From: Phaeospirillum sp.
Lineage (GTDB): Bacteria > Pseudomonadota > Alphaproteobacteria > Rhodospirillales > Magnetospirillaceae
Assembly (NCBI GenBank): GCA_030651575.1
Contig: JAUSFB010000073.1
Location: 124,001-188,000, forward strand
DNA length: 64,000 nt
Reading direction: 5' to 3'
Shown here: positions 30,510-39,612 of the stretch, in pieces
How the letters are laid out: every line of letters starts with the position of its first letter
How positions within the stretch are numbered: the stretch's first letter is position 1
The notes under the pieces: model-generated
The model's database searches: none
Told to the model about the DNA's origin: nothing
Seen by the model: the letters and a program-made list of their open reading frames with translations, nothing else
Translations under genes and position numbers: made by a program

Positions 30510-31940
30510 TCAGCAGGCGTTGGCGCGGTCGCGGGTGCGCAGGAACTGAAAGAACTCGACGCCCTCGCGCAGGCGGCGCTTCATCATGTCCCAATCGGTG
30601 ACCATCTCGCCCAGAATCTCGATGATCTTGCTGGGACGGAAATAGTAGGCCTTGTAGAAGTCGGCGACGCCCTTGAAGATTTCCTCCGACGACAGATCCG
30701 GATAGCTCAAGGCCGACATCTGCCAGCCATCGGTCATCACCAGAGTCTTGTCCTGCTTGAACCAGCCATTGGCGATGGCCTGATCGAACAGCTCGGTGCC
30801 GGGATAGGGCGCGGCCATGGAGACCTGAAGGGTGCGCGGATTGACTTCCTTGGCGAAGGCCAGGGTCTGCTTCATGGTCTCACGGGTCTCGCCCGGCAGG
30901 CCCAGGATGAAGGTGCCGTGCACGATGATGCCCAATTCGTGGCAGTCCTTGGAGAACTGCCGCACGATGTCCAGACGCAGGCCCTTGCGGATATTGTTGA
31001 GAATCTCCTGCACGCCCGACTCGTAGCCGACCAGCAGCACCCGCAACCCGTTGGCCTTCAAGACCTCCAGGGTCTTGCGCGGGATATTGGCCTTGGCGTT
31101 GCACGACCACGGCACGCCCAGATTGCCGATGCCGCGCGCGATTTCCTCCACCCGGTCCAGGTCGTCGGTGAAGGTGTCGTCGTCGAAGAAGAATTCCTTC
31201 ACTTCCGGGAACATCTGGCGGGCCTGCTTGACCTCCTCGATCACGCTGGGGGCGCTGCGGGCGCGGTAGACCCGACCGCCGATGGTCTGCGGCCACAGGC
31301 AGAAGCTGCACTTCGATTTGCAGCCGCGCCCGGTGTAAAACGACATGTAGGGGTGCTTGATATAGCCGACGAAGTAATCCTGGACGTTGAGGTCGCGACG
31401 ATAGATCGGCGCCACATAGGGCAGCGCGTCCATGTCGTGGATCAGGGCGCGGTCCTTGGTGTGAACCGGCTTGCCGTCCTCGCCCCGGAAGGTCAGGCCG
31501 TCGATCTCGGCGAAGGGCTTGCCCTCGGCCACTTCGAGAATGGTGTAGTCGAATTCGTGACGGGCGACGAAATCGACCGCGACGGAAGCCAGCAACGACG
31601 GCTCGGGGACCGTCGCCACATGGGCGCCGACCATGCCGATCATGATCTTGGGATTGGCCTTTTTGAACGCCTCGGCGACCTTGACCTCGGACGGGTAGGT
31701 GGCGGCGCTGGCGTAGATCACCAGCAGCTCGTAATCCTTGGCCAGGGGCAGGACGTCGTCCAGGGTCTTACCGCTGGCCGGAGCGTCGATCAGCTTGGAC
31801 CCGGGAACCAGGGCCGCCAATTGGCCCAGCCAGGTGGGGTACCAGTTGGACTTCACCTCACGCTTCGCCTGATAGCGAGCGCCGGCACCTCCATCGAAAC
31901 CGTCAAAGGAAGGCGGATTGAGGAAAAGCGACTTCTTCAT
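30510..31940 (-). CDS. hpnJ: Hopanoid radical SAM protein HpnJ
   Basis: A 476-residue B12-binding-type radical SAM enzyme. The N-terminal 190 residues form a cobalamin-binding-like fold, and the iron-sulfur motif C-X3-C-X2-C is at C207, C211 and C214 (GCKSKCSFC). In the hopanoid pathway HpnJ contracts the amino-sugar ring of bacteriohopanetetrol glycosides to give the cyclitol ether. Its ATG overlaps the hpnI stop by four bases. The usual deacetylase partner hpnK is not in this window. Confidence 0.92.
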   Translation of the reverse strand: MKKSLFLNPPSFDGFDGGAGARYQAKREVKSNWYPTWLGQLAALVPGSKLIDAPASGKTLDDVLPLAKDYELLVIYASAATYPSEVKVAEAFKKANPKIMIGMVGAHVATVPEPSLLASVAVDFVARHEFDYTILEVAEGKPFAEIDGLTFRGEDGKPVHTKDRALIHDMDALPYVAPIYRRDLNVQDYFVGYIKHPYMSFYTGRGCKSKCSFCLWPQTIGGRVYRARSAPSVIEEVKQARQMFPEVKEFFFDDDTFTDDLDRVEEIARGIGNLGVPWSCNAKANIPRKTLEVLKANGLRVLLVGYESGVQEILNNIRKGLRLDIVRQFSKDCHELGIIVHGTFILGLPGETRETMKQTLAFAKEVNPRTLQVSMAAPYPGTELFDQAIANGWFKQDKTLVMTDGWQMSALSYPDLSSEEIFKGVADFYKAYYFRPSKIIEILGEMVTDWDMMKRRLREGVEFFQFLRTRDRANAC

Positions 31941-33076
31941 GGTGCGGACCCTTCAACAAGATCAAGAGTGCCATCGCGGCGAACGACAAATCGGCGGCCT
32001 CGCCATATCACAGTCCGCCCGCAAGATGCGACAACATAGACGACAAACGACAGAAATTCACGCAGCGCCAACAGCCCGACGCCACCGCGCGGCAGGCCCA
32101 GCGCCCGCTCCTCGGCCCGCACCGCCCACAGGCGGCAAGCGCAGGCAAGGCCCAGGACCGACAACGGGACAAGACCGCCCCAGCCCACCGCCACCGCCAA
32201 GGCGGCCAGCGCCACCGGCTGGGTGACGACCGAAGCCAGATAGGACGGCCGATCCACCGCGGCAATGGTCCGGCCCCACCGAATTTCATGAGCCAGCAGG
32301 GCGGCGAGATCGGGCTCGTGAACCATGATATCGACCGGCCGGGCCGCCAATTCAATCCCCAGCCCCGATTTTCGCACCATATCGCCCAGCACCCAATCGT
32401 CAGCCAGCACATCGGCAAGGCGCTCCAGGCCGCCGGCCCGCTCCAGCACGTCGCGGCGCACCGCCATGGTGGCGCCGAAACAGCCGTCCTTGCGCCCGAT
32501 GGCCCGCGCCAGCACCGCCGAGGGCAGGAAACCGTGATTGACGCCCAGCGCGCCCAAGGCGCTCCACACCCCGCCGGTGGGACGGCCGACGTAAAGGCAG
32601 GTCACCACCCCCACCTTGGGATCGGCGAACGGGGCCGCCAGATCGTCCAGGTAATGCGGTCCCACCCGGATATCGCTGTCGGCGATGGCGATCAGATCGT
32701 GCCGCACGCTGGGCCACATATTGAGCAGATTGCCGACCTTGAGGTTCCGGCCATGAACCGTGGAGTCGACCACGGTGGCGATCTCGGCCGGACCGGCGGA
32801 CAGCCGCGCCACCTCGGCCAGCGCCGGATCGGCGGCGTCGGCCACCCCGAACACCATCTGGAAGGCGGGATAATCCTGGTTCAGGCAGGAGGCGAGATTA
32901 TCCACCATCCCCGGCTCGGCGCCGCATAACGGCTTCATCACGCTGATCGGCGGACGGATGGCCGGGGCGACCGGCGGAGTCGCGGCAAAGCGGCGCACCA
33001 GCAAGGCGGCGGCGATCTGGTAGAAACAGCCGGCCACGGCCGCTGCGACCAGCAGCAGGGAAAGCGATTGCAACAT
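31937..33076 (-). CDS. hpnI: Hopanoid glycosyltransferase HpnI
   Basis: A membrane-bound family 2 glycosyltransferase (379 residues) of the ceramide glucosyltransferase type. An N-terminal membrane segment leads to PISVMKPLCGAEP, the metal motif ADSDIRVGP, the DDW motif (LADDWVLGD) and the HEIRWGRT acceptor-site motif. The C-terminal membrane helices follow. HpnI adds N-acetylglucosamine to bacteriohopanetetrol. The start is ambiguous among adjacent TTG 33082, GTG 33079 and ATG 33076; I chose ATG. It lies just after hpnM. Confidence 0.9.
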   Translation of the reverse strand: MLQSLSLLLVAAAVAGCFYQIAAALLVRRFAATPPVAPAIRPPISVMKPLCGAEPGMVDNLASCLNQDYPAFQMVFGVADAADPALAEVARLSAGPAEIATVVDSTVHGRNLKVGNLLNMWPSVRHDLIAIADSDIRVGPHYLDDLAAPFADPKVGVVTCLYVGRPTGGVWSALGALGVNHGFLPSAVLARAIGRKDGCFGATMAVRRDVLERAGGLERLADVLADDWVLGDMVRKSGLGIELAARPVDIMVHEPDLAALLAHEIRWGRTIAAVDRPSYLASVVTQPVALAALAVAVGWGGLVPLSVLGLACACRLWAVRAEERALGLPRGGVGLLALREFLSFVVYVVASCGRTVIWRGRRFVVRRDGTLDLVEGSAP

Positions 33077-33087
33077 CACCAAGGGCT

Positions 33088-33693
33088 CTACTTCTTGTCC
33101 AGCGCCGCCGTCTGCTTCTGGATGGTCTCGATCAGGCCGGACAGGCCCTTGGTCCGAAAGATGGACACGAATTCCGAACGGCGCACCGCCACCTGACTGA
33201 CCGTTCCGTCATAGAGCACGTCAACCACCCTCCAGCGGCCATCGACCTCTCGCATCACGTAATCGATCTGGGTCGCATCGCCGGTCTTGGGGGCGATCCA
33301 GCTGGGAACGACGATCGCGCCACCGGTGGAGGGACGCTGCTCGCCAACCTCGAACCGCTCGCCGCCCCAATCGTCGAACTGGGCAGCATAGGTGGCGACC
33401 GAAAAAGCCAGATAGGCCTCCGTCAGCTTGGTGGCCTCCTCCGGAGTCAGCTTGGCTGCGAGAGCGCCCAGGGTGCTCCTGGTCATGGAGGACATATCAT
33501 AGATCTCGGCCACCGCCGGCCGCAGCTTGTCGAAGCGGCCGGTGAATCCAAGCTTCGGGCCATTCTTCATGACATCGAGCAGGCGGTCGCTGAAGGTCCG
33601 AATCGCCGTCTCGGCGGCGCCGGCCCAGGCAAGTCCGGGCAGGCCGGCGGCCAGGGTGAAGACCAGCAGGAAAGCGAGGAAGCGCGAGCGCAT
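33088..33693 (-). CDS. hpnM: HpnM / MlaC-like periplasmic lipid-binding protein
   Basis: A 201-residue secreted protein of the toluene-tolerance Ttg2D/MlaC family, often encoded in hopanoid loci as hpnM. It has a signal peptide (hydrophobic residues 4-20, cut after AWAG) and the family core PAVAEIYDMSSMTRSTLG and DVLYDGTVSQVAVRRSEF. A role in moving hopanoids or phospholipids through the periplasm is inferred. ATG 33693 has GGAGG six bases upstream; the frame is open 12 codons further but without a ribosome site. Divergent from hpnH. Confidence 0.88.
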   Translation of the reverse strand: MRSRFLAFLLVFTLAAGLPGLAWAGAAETAIRTFSDRLLDVMKNGPKLGFTGRFDKLRPAVAEIYDMSSMTRSTLGALAAKLTPEEATKLTEAYLAFSVATYAAQFDDWGGERFEVGEQRPSTGGAIVVPSWIAPKTGDATQIDYVMREVDGRWRVVDVLYDGTVSQVAVRRSEFVSIFRTKGLSGLIETIQKQTAALDKK

Positions 33694-33775
33694 GAAAGAC
33701 CTCCGGGAATTTGAACGCTGCATTATCACATTAAGCCTCGATGGTCTTTAGGCAATACCCACATGCGTTCAACTG

Positions 33776-33805
33776 TTGAACTTCAACGACCCGGCCCTGT
33801 ATGAT
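33776..33805 (+). promoter_or_regulatory. Candidate sigma-70 promoter of hpnH
   Basis: TTGAAC and TATGAT are separated by 18 bases. The -10 box covers the ATG at 33801, so transcription would begin near 33812 and the coding start must be downstream, supporting the GTG at 33840. The match is to the general consensus only. Confidence 0.5.
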
Positions 33806-33839
33806 CCGGCCGCCGTTGAAGCCAGTCAGAGTCAAGCCC

Positions 33840-34988
33840 GTGGCCGTTCCCCTGCTCCAAACTTTCCGTATCGGTCTTTACGTTTTACGCCAGCACTTCT
33901 CCGGCGTGAAGCGCTACCCACTGGTACTGATGATGGAGCCGCTGTTCCGCTGCAACCTCACCTGTGCCGGCTGTGGCAAGATCGACTATCCCGACGCCAT
34001 CTTGAATTCGCGGATCTCGGTGGAAGAGGCGCTGGCCTCCATCGACGAGTGCCCGGCCCCGGTGGTGGTGATGGCCGGCGGCGAGCCGCTGCTGCATCGC
34101 GAAATGGATCAGATCGTCAAGGGCGCCATCGCCCGCAAGAAATTCGTCTATCTCTGCACCAACGCCCTGCTGCTGGAAAAGAAACTCGACCAGTTCGAAC
34201 CCAATCCCTATTTCACCTGGACGGTGCATCTGGACGGCAACCGCGACGACCATGACAAAGCGGTCGCGCGCGAAGGCACCTTCGATCAGGCGGTTTCGGC
34301 GATCAAGGCCGCCAAGGCCAAGGGGTTCCGGGTCAACATCAACTGCACCTTGTTCAACAACGCCGATGCCGGCCGCATGGCCGAGTTCTTCGACTACGCC
34401 CATTCCATCGGGGTCGAGGGCATCACCATTTCGCCCGGCTACGCCTATGAGCGCGCCGCCGATGGCGAGCACTTCTTGAACCGCCGCACCACCAAAGAGC
34501 TGTTCCGCAAGCTGTTCGGCCTGGGCAAGGGCAAAAAGTGGGCCTTCACCCAGTCGTCGCTGTTCCTGGACTTCCTGGCCGGCAACCAGACCTATCAGTG
34601 CACCCCCTGGGGCAATCCCACCCGCAACGTGTTCGGCTGGCAGCGCCCCTGCTATCTGCTGGGCGAAGGCTATGCCAAGACCTATCAGGAGCTGATGGAC
34701 GACACCGACTGGGACGCCTATGGCGTCGGCAAGTACGAGAAATGCGCCGACTGCATGGTCCATTGCGGGTTCGAGGCCACCGCCGTCACCGATACCCTCA
34801 GCAATCCGCTGAAGGCCGCCTGGGTCGCCCTGCGCGGACCCAAGACCGATGGCGCCATGGCCCCCGACCTGCCCCTGGACAAGCAGCGCCCGGCCATGAA
34901 CAACTACGACCAGCTGCTGGCTCAGAATCTGGAAAAGCTACACGCCGAGGGCCGGACCAACAACCTGCAACGCGTCTCCCAGGGCTGA
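33840..34988 (+). CDS. hpnH: Adenosyl-hopene transferase HpnH (radical SAM)
   Basis: Attaches adenosine to diploptene, the first step of the C35 hopanoid side chain. The 382-residue protein has the radical SAM cysteines C38, C42 and C45 (CNLTCAGC) and a C-terminal cysteine-rich region (KCADCMVHCGFEA). The HpnH-typical N terminus AVPLLQTFRIGLYVLRQ supports the GTG start at 33840; an ATG at 33801 falls within a promoter -10 box. It stands alone on the plus strand between two minus-strand hpn units. Its last 51 bases overlap the end of hpnG. Confidence 0.95.
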   Translation: MAVPLLQTFRIGLYVLRQHFSGVKRYPLVLMMEPLFRCNLTCAGCGKIDYPDAILNSRISVEEALASIDECPAPVVVMAGGEPLLHREMDQIVKGAIARKKFVYLCTNALLLEKKLDQFEPNPYFTWTVHLDGNRDDHDKAVAREGTFDQAVSAIKAAKAKGFRVNINCTLFNNADAGRMAEFFDYAHSIGVEGITISPGYAYERAADGEHFLNRRTTKELFRKLFGLGKGKKWAFTQSSLFLDFLAGNQTYQCTPWGNPTRNVFGWQRPCYLLGEGYAKTYQELMDDTDWDAYGVGKYEKCADCMVHCGFEATAVTDTLSNPLKAAWVALRGPKTDGAMAPDLPLDKQRPAMNNYDQLLAQNLEKLHAEGRTNNLQRVSQG

Positions 34989-35591
34989 CAGGCCGGTCTT
35001 GCTGTCCAGACCGACCCGGATCAGGCCGGGAAGGTCCTGGGGCCGTCGCAGCAGCGCCGCCATCACCGCCAGCGGCCGCGTGCCGCCATCCGGACCCAGC
35101 CCGACCAGGGCCGATGGCGGCAAGGCCCGCCCGGCAGGGTCGGACACGGCGCGCAGGCAGGCAAAGGGTTTGCCGGCCTCGGCCGCCACCCGCGCCACCG
35201 CGCCACTCTCCATATCGACGATCACCGCACCGCGTCGCTGAAACAGCGCCCGCTTGTGCCCGACCGTGGCGGCAACCTCACCATTGCCATAGACCAGCCC
35301 GGTCCGCGCGCCGGCGATGGCGGACAGCAGGCGGCAGCGCCAGACCGGATCGGTCTCGATCACTCCATCATCGGTTTCGACTCCGCTGCCGATGACGATA
35401 TCGCCGGGACGCAGGCCAGGGTCCAGCCCGCCGGCAATGCCGATACTGATCAAAGCCGTGGCGCCGCCAGCAATGAACGCCCGCGCCAGCGCCTCGGCGC
35501 GGACGGGAATGCCACCGGCGCAGCCCACCGGAATCCCCGCCGGCAACAGCGCCGCCTCGCTCCGCATACCGACGATGACGGCGATGGTCAT
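34938..35591 (-). CDS. hpnG: Adenosylhopane phosphorylase HpnG
   Basis: A 217-residue nucleoside-phosphorylase-family protein that removes adenine from adenosylhopane, the step after HpnH. Motifs are GIAGGLDPGLRPGDIVIG and the nucleoside-binding VDMESGAVARVA with the acidic residues typical of purine nucleosidases, then AVSDPAG. It follows shc on the same strand by about 50 bases and runs tail-to-tail into hpnH, overlapping it by 51 bases. Confidence 0.92.
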   Translation of the reverse strand: MTIAVIVGMRSEAALLPAGIPVGCAGGIPVRAEALARAFIAGGATALISIGIAGGLDPGLRPGDIVIGSGVETDDGVIETDPVWRCRLLSAIAGARTGLVYGNGEVAATVGHKRALFQRRGAVIVDMESGAVARVAAEAGKPFACLRAVSDPAGRALPPSALVGLGPDGGTRPLAVMAALLRRPQDLPGLIRVGLDSKTGLSALGDALQVVGPALGV

Positions 35592-35642
35592 GATGATTGC
35601 CCCAAAAGCACCGACCTGAAAGACGTCGCCGGGCTCTGCCCC

Positions 35643-37565
35643 CTACAGCGCATGCATGACCGGACCGGCGTTACCCGTGGTCAGGTTGCGATAGCGGGCC
35701 AGCGCCCAGACCGGGAAGAACTGTCGGTAACCGTGATAGCGCAGATAGAACACGCGGGGAAAGCCGACCGCGGTGTAGTGCTGCTCGTCCCACAGGCCTT
35801 CGCCGTTACGGGTGCGGATCAGGTAGTCGATGCCGCGCGCCACCGCCGGGTTTGCGGTCTCGCCCGCCGCCATCAGGCCCAGCAACGCCCAGGCGGTCTG
35901 CGACGGGGTCGAGACCGTGGCCTCGCCGCGCGGCTGATCGGTCCAGTAGGATCGGCCATCCTCGCCCCAGCCGCCATCCTCGCGCTGCTTGGCCAGCAGC
36001 CAGGACACCGCCTTGCGCATGGCCGGGTGGTCATGGGCCAGCCCGGCGGCGTTCAGCGCCGCCAGCGACGACCAGGTTCCGTAAATGAAATTGGTGCCCC
36101 AGCGGCCGAACCACGAGCCGTCGGCCTCCTGCTCGCGCAGCAGATAATCGACGCCTTCATGGGCCACCACGTCGGAGTGACGCTGGCCCAGCACCGACAG
36201 CACCGAAACGCAGCGGGCCGAGACGTCGGCGGTCGGCGGGTCTAGCAGGGCGCCGTGATCGGCGAACGGGATATGATTGAGGTAATAGGCGGTGTTCTCG
36301 GCGTCGAACGCCCCCCAACCTCCCCCCTTGCACTGCATGCCACGCAGCCAGACCGCGCCCTTGCGGATCGATTCCTCGTAGCGTTGCGGATCAATGCGGT
36401 CCAGCGCCGCCATCACCACGGCGGTGTCGTCCACGTCGGGATAGTGGGGGTTGGCGTATTGGAAGGCCCAGCCGCCCGGCTCCAGCCCCGGCCGCTGCGC
36501 CGCCCAGTCGCCGACCACGTCGGTGATCTGACGCTCGACCATCCACTCGGCGGCGGCGCGGGCGCTGGCCTCGGCCTCGGCCCCCCCGACCTCCAGGATG
36601 GCGTGGGTCGCCAGGGCGGTATCCCAGATCGGCGACAGGCAGGGCTGGACCCAGGCGCGTTCGCCCTCCTCCACGATCAGATTGCGGATCGACTGCTTGG
36701 CGATGACGACGCGGGGATCGTCCTTGGACACCCCCAAAAGGTCGTACATCAGCACCGAATTGACCATGGCCGGGAAAATGGCGCCCAGCCCGTCCTCGCC
36801 GTTCAGCCGCTCGTCGACGAAGGCCACCGCCTTGTCGATGGCACGCTGGCGCAATCCCTGGGGAAAGAAACGAACGACCTTGTGCAGCACCCGGTCCAGC
36901 GCCCGGAAGACATAGGCCCAGTTGGAGCGGACCTCCTCCAGATACCAGTCGGCGACCTGCTCCGGCGGGATGACGAACAGCTCGGGAATATTGATGTTCA
37001 GCGGATTGCGCGCCTTGGGCCGCAGGCTCATCAGCACGATCAGGGGCACGATCACGGTGCGCGACCAATAGCTGACCTTGTCCAGGTGGAACGGGAACCA
37101 CTTGGGCAGCAGCATGATCTCCACCGGCATGATCGGCACGCCCTTCCACGGGATCTGTCCGAACAGAGCCAGCATGGTGCGGGTGAAGACATTGGAGGTG
37201 GCGGCGCCGCCGACGGCCAGGATGGCGTCGCGCGCCTTTTTCATATGAGGCGCGTCGATATCGTCACCGATGGCCTTCAGGGCGTAGTAGGCCTTGACCG
37301 AGGCGCTGATATTCAGCTCGCCGCCATGAAACAGCGGCCAGCCGCCGTGCTCGCCCTGGATATCGCGCAGATAGACGCCGATCCGCTGTTCCATCTCGGG
37401 ATCGCGCTCGTCGAGATAGTGCAGATACAAGACGTATTCGGCCGGAATGGTGGCGTCGGCCTCCAGCTGAAAGACCCAATGGCCATCGGGCCGCTGCTTG
37501 GCCATCAAGGCGGCGGCGGACTCGTTGACCGCAATCTCAAGGGAATTGATCTCGTTGAAAGACAC
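35643..37565 (-). CDS. shc: Squalene-hopene cyclase
   Basis: Cyclises squalene to hopene at the inner membrane. The 640-residue protein has the catalytic DxDD motif in YPDVDDTAVV, several QW repeats (QKPDGHW-type QRPDGHWVFQLEAD, GGWGAFDAENT, QEADGSWFGRWG, QREDGGWGED) and WALLGLMAAGE. GTG 37565 has AAGAGG six bases upstream and is my choice. GTG 37586, overlapping the hpnD stop, and GTG 37613 are alternatives. It is the fourth gene of hpnA-hpnB-hpnD-shc-hpnG. Confidence 0.95.
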   Translation of the reverse strand: MSFNEINSLEIAVNESAAALMAKQRPDGHWVFQLEADATIPAEYVLYLHYLDERDPEMEQRIGVYLRDIQGEHGGWPLFHGGELNISASVKAYYALKAIGDDIDAPHMKKARDAILAVGGAATSNVFTRTMLALFGQIPWKGVPIMPVEIMLLPKWFPFHLDKVSYWSRTVIVPLIVLMSLRPKARNPLNINIPELFVIPPEQVADWYLEEVRSNWAYVFRALDRVLHKVVRFFPQGLRQRAIDKAVAFVDERLNGEDGLGAIFPAMVNSVLMYDLLGVSKDDPRVVIAKQSIRNLIVEEGERAWVQPCLSPIWDTALATHAILEVGGAEAEASARAAAEWMVERQITDVVGDWAAQRPGLEPGGWAFQYANPHYPDVDDTAVVMAALDRIDPQRYEESIRKGAVWLRGMQCKGGGWGAFDAENTAYYLNHIPFADHGALLDPPTADVSARCVSVLSVLGQRHSDVVAHEGVDYLLREQEADGSWFGRWGTNFIYGTWSSLAALNAAGLAHDHPAMRKAVSWLLAKQREDGGWGEDGRSYWTDQPRGEATVSTPSQTAWALLGLMAAGETANPAVARGIDYLIRTRNGEGLWDEQHYTAVGFPRVFYLRYHGYRQFFPVWALARYRNLTTGNAGPVMHAL

Positions 37566-37582
37566 GTCGAACCTCTTATCGC

Positions 37583-38437
37583 TCACAGCAAGCCGTGGCG
37601 GAGAATGCACCACAGCTTGAACCCCTTCGACACCTTCACCGGCGGATCGCGCGGCACGAAGCCCTCGGCCTCGACCTTATGAAAGATCTCGCGGTACATT
37701 TCCTTCATCAGGGTCGCCGGCCGCATGGCGCCCGGCGAACACTCGGCCATGACCCGGTCGGACGTTTCGAAATAGCCCCGCGCGACGTCGCCCAGTTCGC
37801 GACACGCCGCCGTCAGATTGGGATGGGCCAGCACGGCCATGGGATCGTCGCCGCCGATGCCATGGGCGGTCAGCAACTCGTCGGGCAGATAGAGCCGGCC
37901 GATGGCCGCGTCCACCGCCACGTCGCGCAAGATATTGGTCAACTGCAAGGCCATGCCGGTGGCATCGGCCACATCCAGGCTGCGCGGCCGCAATTCACCG
38001 AATACCCGCACGGACAGCCGCCCGACAGCACAGGCCACCCGGTCGCAATACAGCACCAGATTGGCCATGGAGGGGCGCACCATCTCGTTGCGGCCGTCCA
38101 TCTCGCAGCCGTCGATCACCGCCATGAAGTCGTCCTTGGGCAGGCCGAATTCCGCGATCGGGCCGACCAGGGCCAAGGCGATGGGATGGGTCGGACATCC
38201 CCGATATAGCCGGTCCAGCTCGTCGCGCCACTCGGCCAGCTGGCGGCGCTTGGTCTCCGGCTCGCCCGGCTCGTCGGCGATGTCGTCGACCTCGCGGCAA
38301 AAGGCGTAGATGGCGTACATGGAAAAGCGCCTGGGCCGGCTGAGCAGCCGCATGCCCCAGTAGAAGGACGAGCCCGAGGCCCGGACCTTGTCCGCCACCA
38401 TGTCATACTGGCCGGCATCGATCACCAGGGCGTTCAT
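37583..38437 (-). CDS. hpnD: Presqualene diphosphate synthase HpnD
   Basis: Joins two farnesyl diphosphates head to head. The 284-residue prenyltransferase has the two aspartate-rich motifs, DDIADE at residues 51-56 and NILRDVAVD, plus YCDRVACAVGRL. The N-terminal SGSSFYWGMRLL and AIYAFCREVDDIADEPG stretches fit HpnD rather than HpnC. Squalene formation by this route also needs HpnC and HpnE, which are not in the window. The ATG overlaps the hpnB stop by four bases. Confidence 0.92.
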   Translation of the reverse strand: MNALVIDAGQYDMVADKVRASGSSFYWGMRLLSRPRRFSMYAIYAFCREVDDIADEPGEPETKRRQLAEWRDELDRLYRGCPTHPIALALVGPIAEFGLPKDDFMAVIDGCEMDGRNEMVRPSMANLVLYCDRVACAVGRLSVRVFGELRPRSLDVADATGMALQLTNILRDVAVDAAIGRLYLPDELLTAHGIGGDDPMAVLAHPNLTAACRELGDVARGYFETSDRVMAECSPGAMRPATLMKEMYREIFHKVEAEGFVPRDPPVKVSKGFKLWCILRHGLL

Positions 38438-39612
38438 ACCGGAACTCCATCAACCGGCACGCCCGGGGCCAGACCGTCTTGAACCCGGCCCTTCCACTCG
38501 CCACCCTCGCCGCGCCAGTACTTGACCGCCGAATGGATGGTCGCTGCCAGATAGAACAGCGCCACCAGCGGCAGCAGCGGCGCCCAAAGCGGCGACTGCC
38601 GGTAATATCGCACCATAGGGTAATAGGCGATGGTCATGGCCGCCCAGGCCAAGGCGCCGGTCGTGCCGCCGCCGCTGCCGCGAATGGCCAGAACGGGCGG
38701 CAGTATGAACACCAGCAGCATGGCCAGGACCGTGCCCAGCAGCAACAAGGGTGAATGGCGCAACTGGGTATAGGCCGAGCGCGAGATCATCCGCCACAAT
38801 CCGTCCGGGCCGTGATAGCCGCGCAGGGAAACGGTGTCGTCGGCAAGGTCGAGAGTCAGGCGCCCCCCCTCGGCCTTGACCGCCGCCGCCAGGGTGCAAT
38901 CGTCGATCAGGGCGTCCTTGATGGCCTTGATGCCGCCGATGCGCTCCAACATGGCGGGACGGATCAAGACATAGCCGCCCGCCGCCGCCGCCGTGGTGCT
39001 GCGCGGATCCGACACCCAGGAAAACGGGTAAAGCATGCGAAAGAAGAACACGAAAGCCGGAACGATGGCGCGCTCCCACAGGCCTTCGGCCCGCAACCGC
39101 ACCATCAGCGAGGCCATGTCGAGCCGCTCGGCCAACAGCCGGCACACCGTCTGACGCAACTCGCCCTTGCCATGGCCGATATCGGCGTCGGTCAGCAGCA
39201 GCAGTCCGGCGTCGGGATAAAGGGCGCGGGCGGTGACGACGCCGTGACTCTGCGCCCACATCTTGCCGGTCCAGCCCGGCGGCAAGTCGGGGGCCTGGAC
39301 CACGGCCAACCGGCCGGCGGCACCGATCACCTCGGCCCTGGCGCGCGCCACGCTGGCGGTGCCGTCGCTGCTGTGATCATCCACCACCACCACCGACAGT
39401 GCGCCGGGATAGTTCTGCGACAGCAGCGATTCCACCGCGTCGCCGATCACCTCGGCCTCGTCACGGGCGGGAATTACCGCCACCACGTCCGGCCAGTTAT
39501 CCGGCATAACGGCCCGAGGGGTGGACTCGACCCGCCAGAAGTTGCCGCGCATGGTCATTAGCCAGCCCCAGGCGCCGACACCGGCGAGTCCGGCGAAAGA
39601 AGCGAGGCTCAT
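38434..39612 (-). CDS. hpnB: Hopene-associated glycosyltransferase HpnB
   Basis: A 392-residue membrane glycosyltransferase of family 2. It has DVVAVIPARDEAEVIGDAVESLL, VVDDHSSDGT, the metal motif LTDADIGHG and the acceptor-site RMISRSAYTQLRHS, then three or four C-terminal membrane helices. It is regularly found in hopanoid clusters; its exact substrate is not settled in my knowledge. The ATG at 39612 overlaps the hpnA stop (ATGA). Confidence 0.9.
   Translation of the reverse strand: MSLASFAGLAGVGAWGWLMTMRGNFWRVESTPRAVMPDNWPDVVAVIPARDEAEVIGDAVESLLSQNYPGALSVVVVDDHSSDGTASVARARAEVIGAAGRLAVVQAPDLPPGWTGKMWAQSHGVVTARALYPDAGLLLLTDADIGHGKGELRQTVCRLLAERLDMASLMVRLRAEGLWERAIVPAFVFFFRMLYPFSWVSDPRSTTAAAAGGYVLIRPAMLERIGGIKAIKDALIDDCTLAAAVKAEGGRLTLDLADDTVSLRGYHGPDGLWRMISRSAYTQLRHSPLLLLGTVLAMLLVFILPPVLAIRGSGGGTTGALAWAAMTIAYYPMVRYYRQSPLWAPLLPLVALFYLAATIHSAVKYWRGEGGEWKGRVQDGLAPGVPVDGVPV

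Noticed and set aside
33801-33839. A 13-codon N-terminal extension of HpnH from ATG 33801
   Set aside because: That ATG lies within the likely promoter -10 box and the added residues do not fit the family start.
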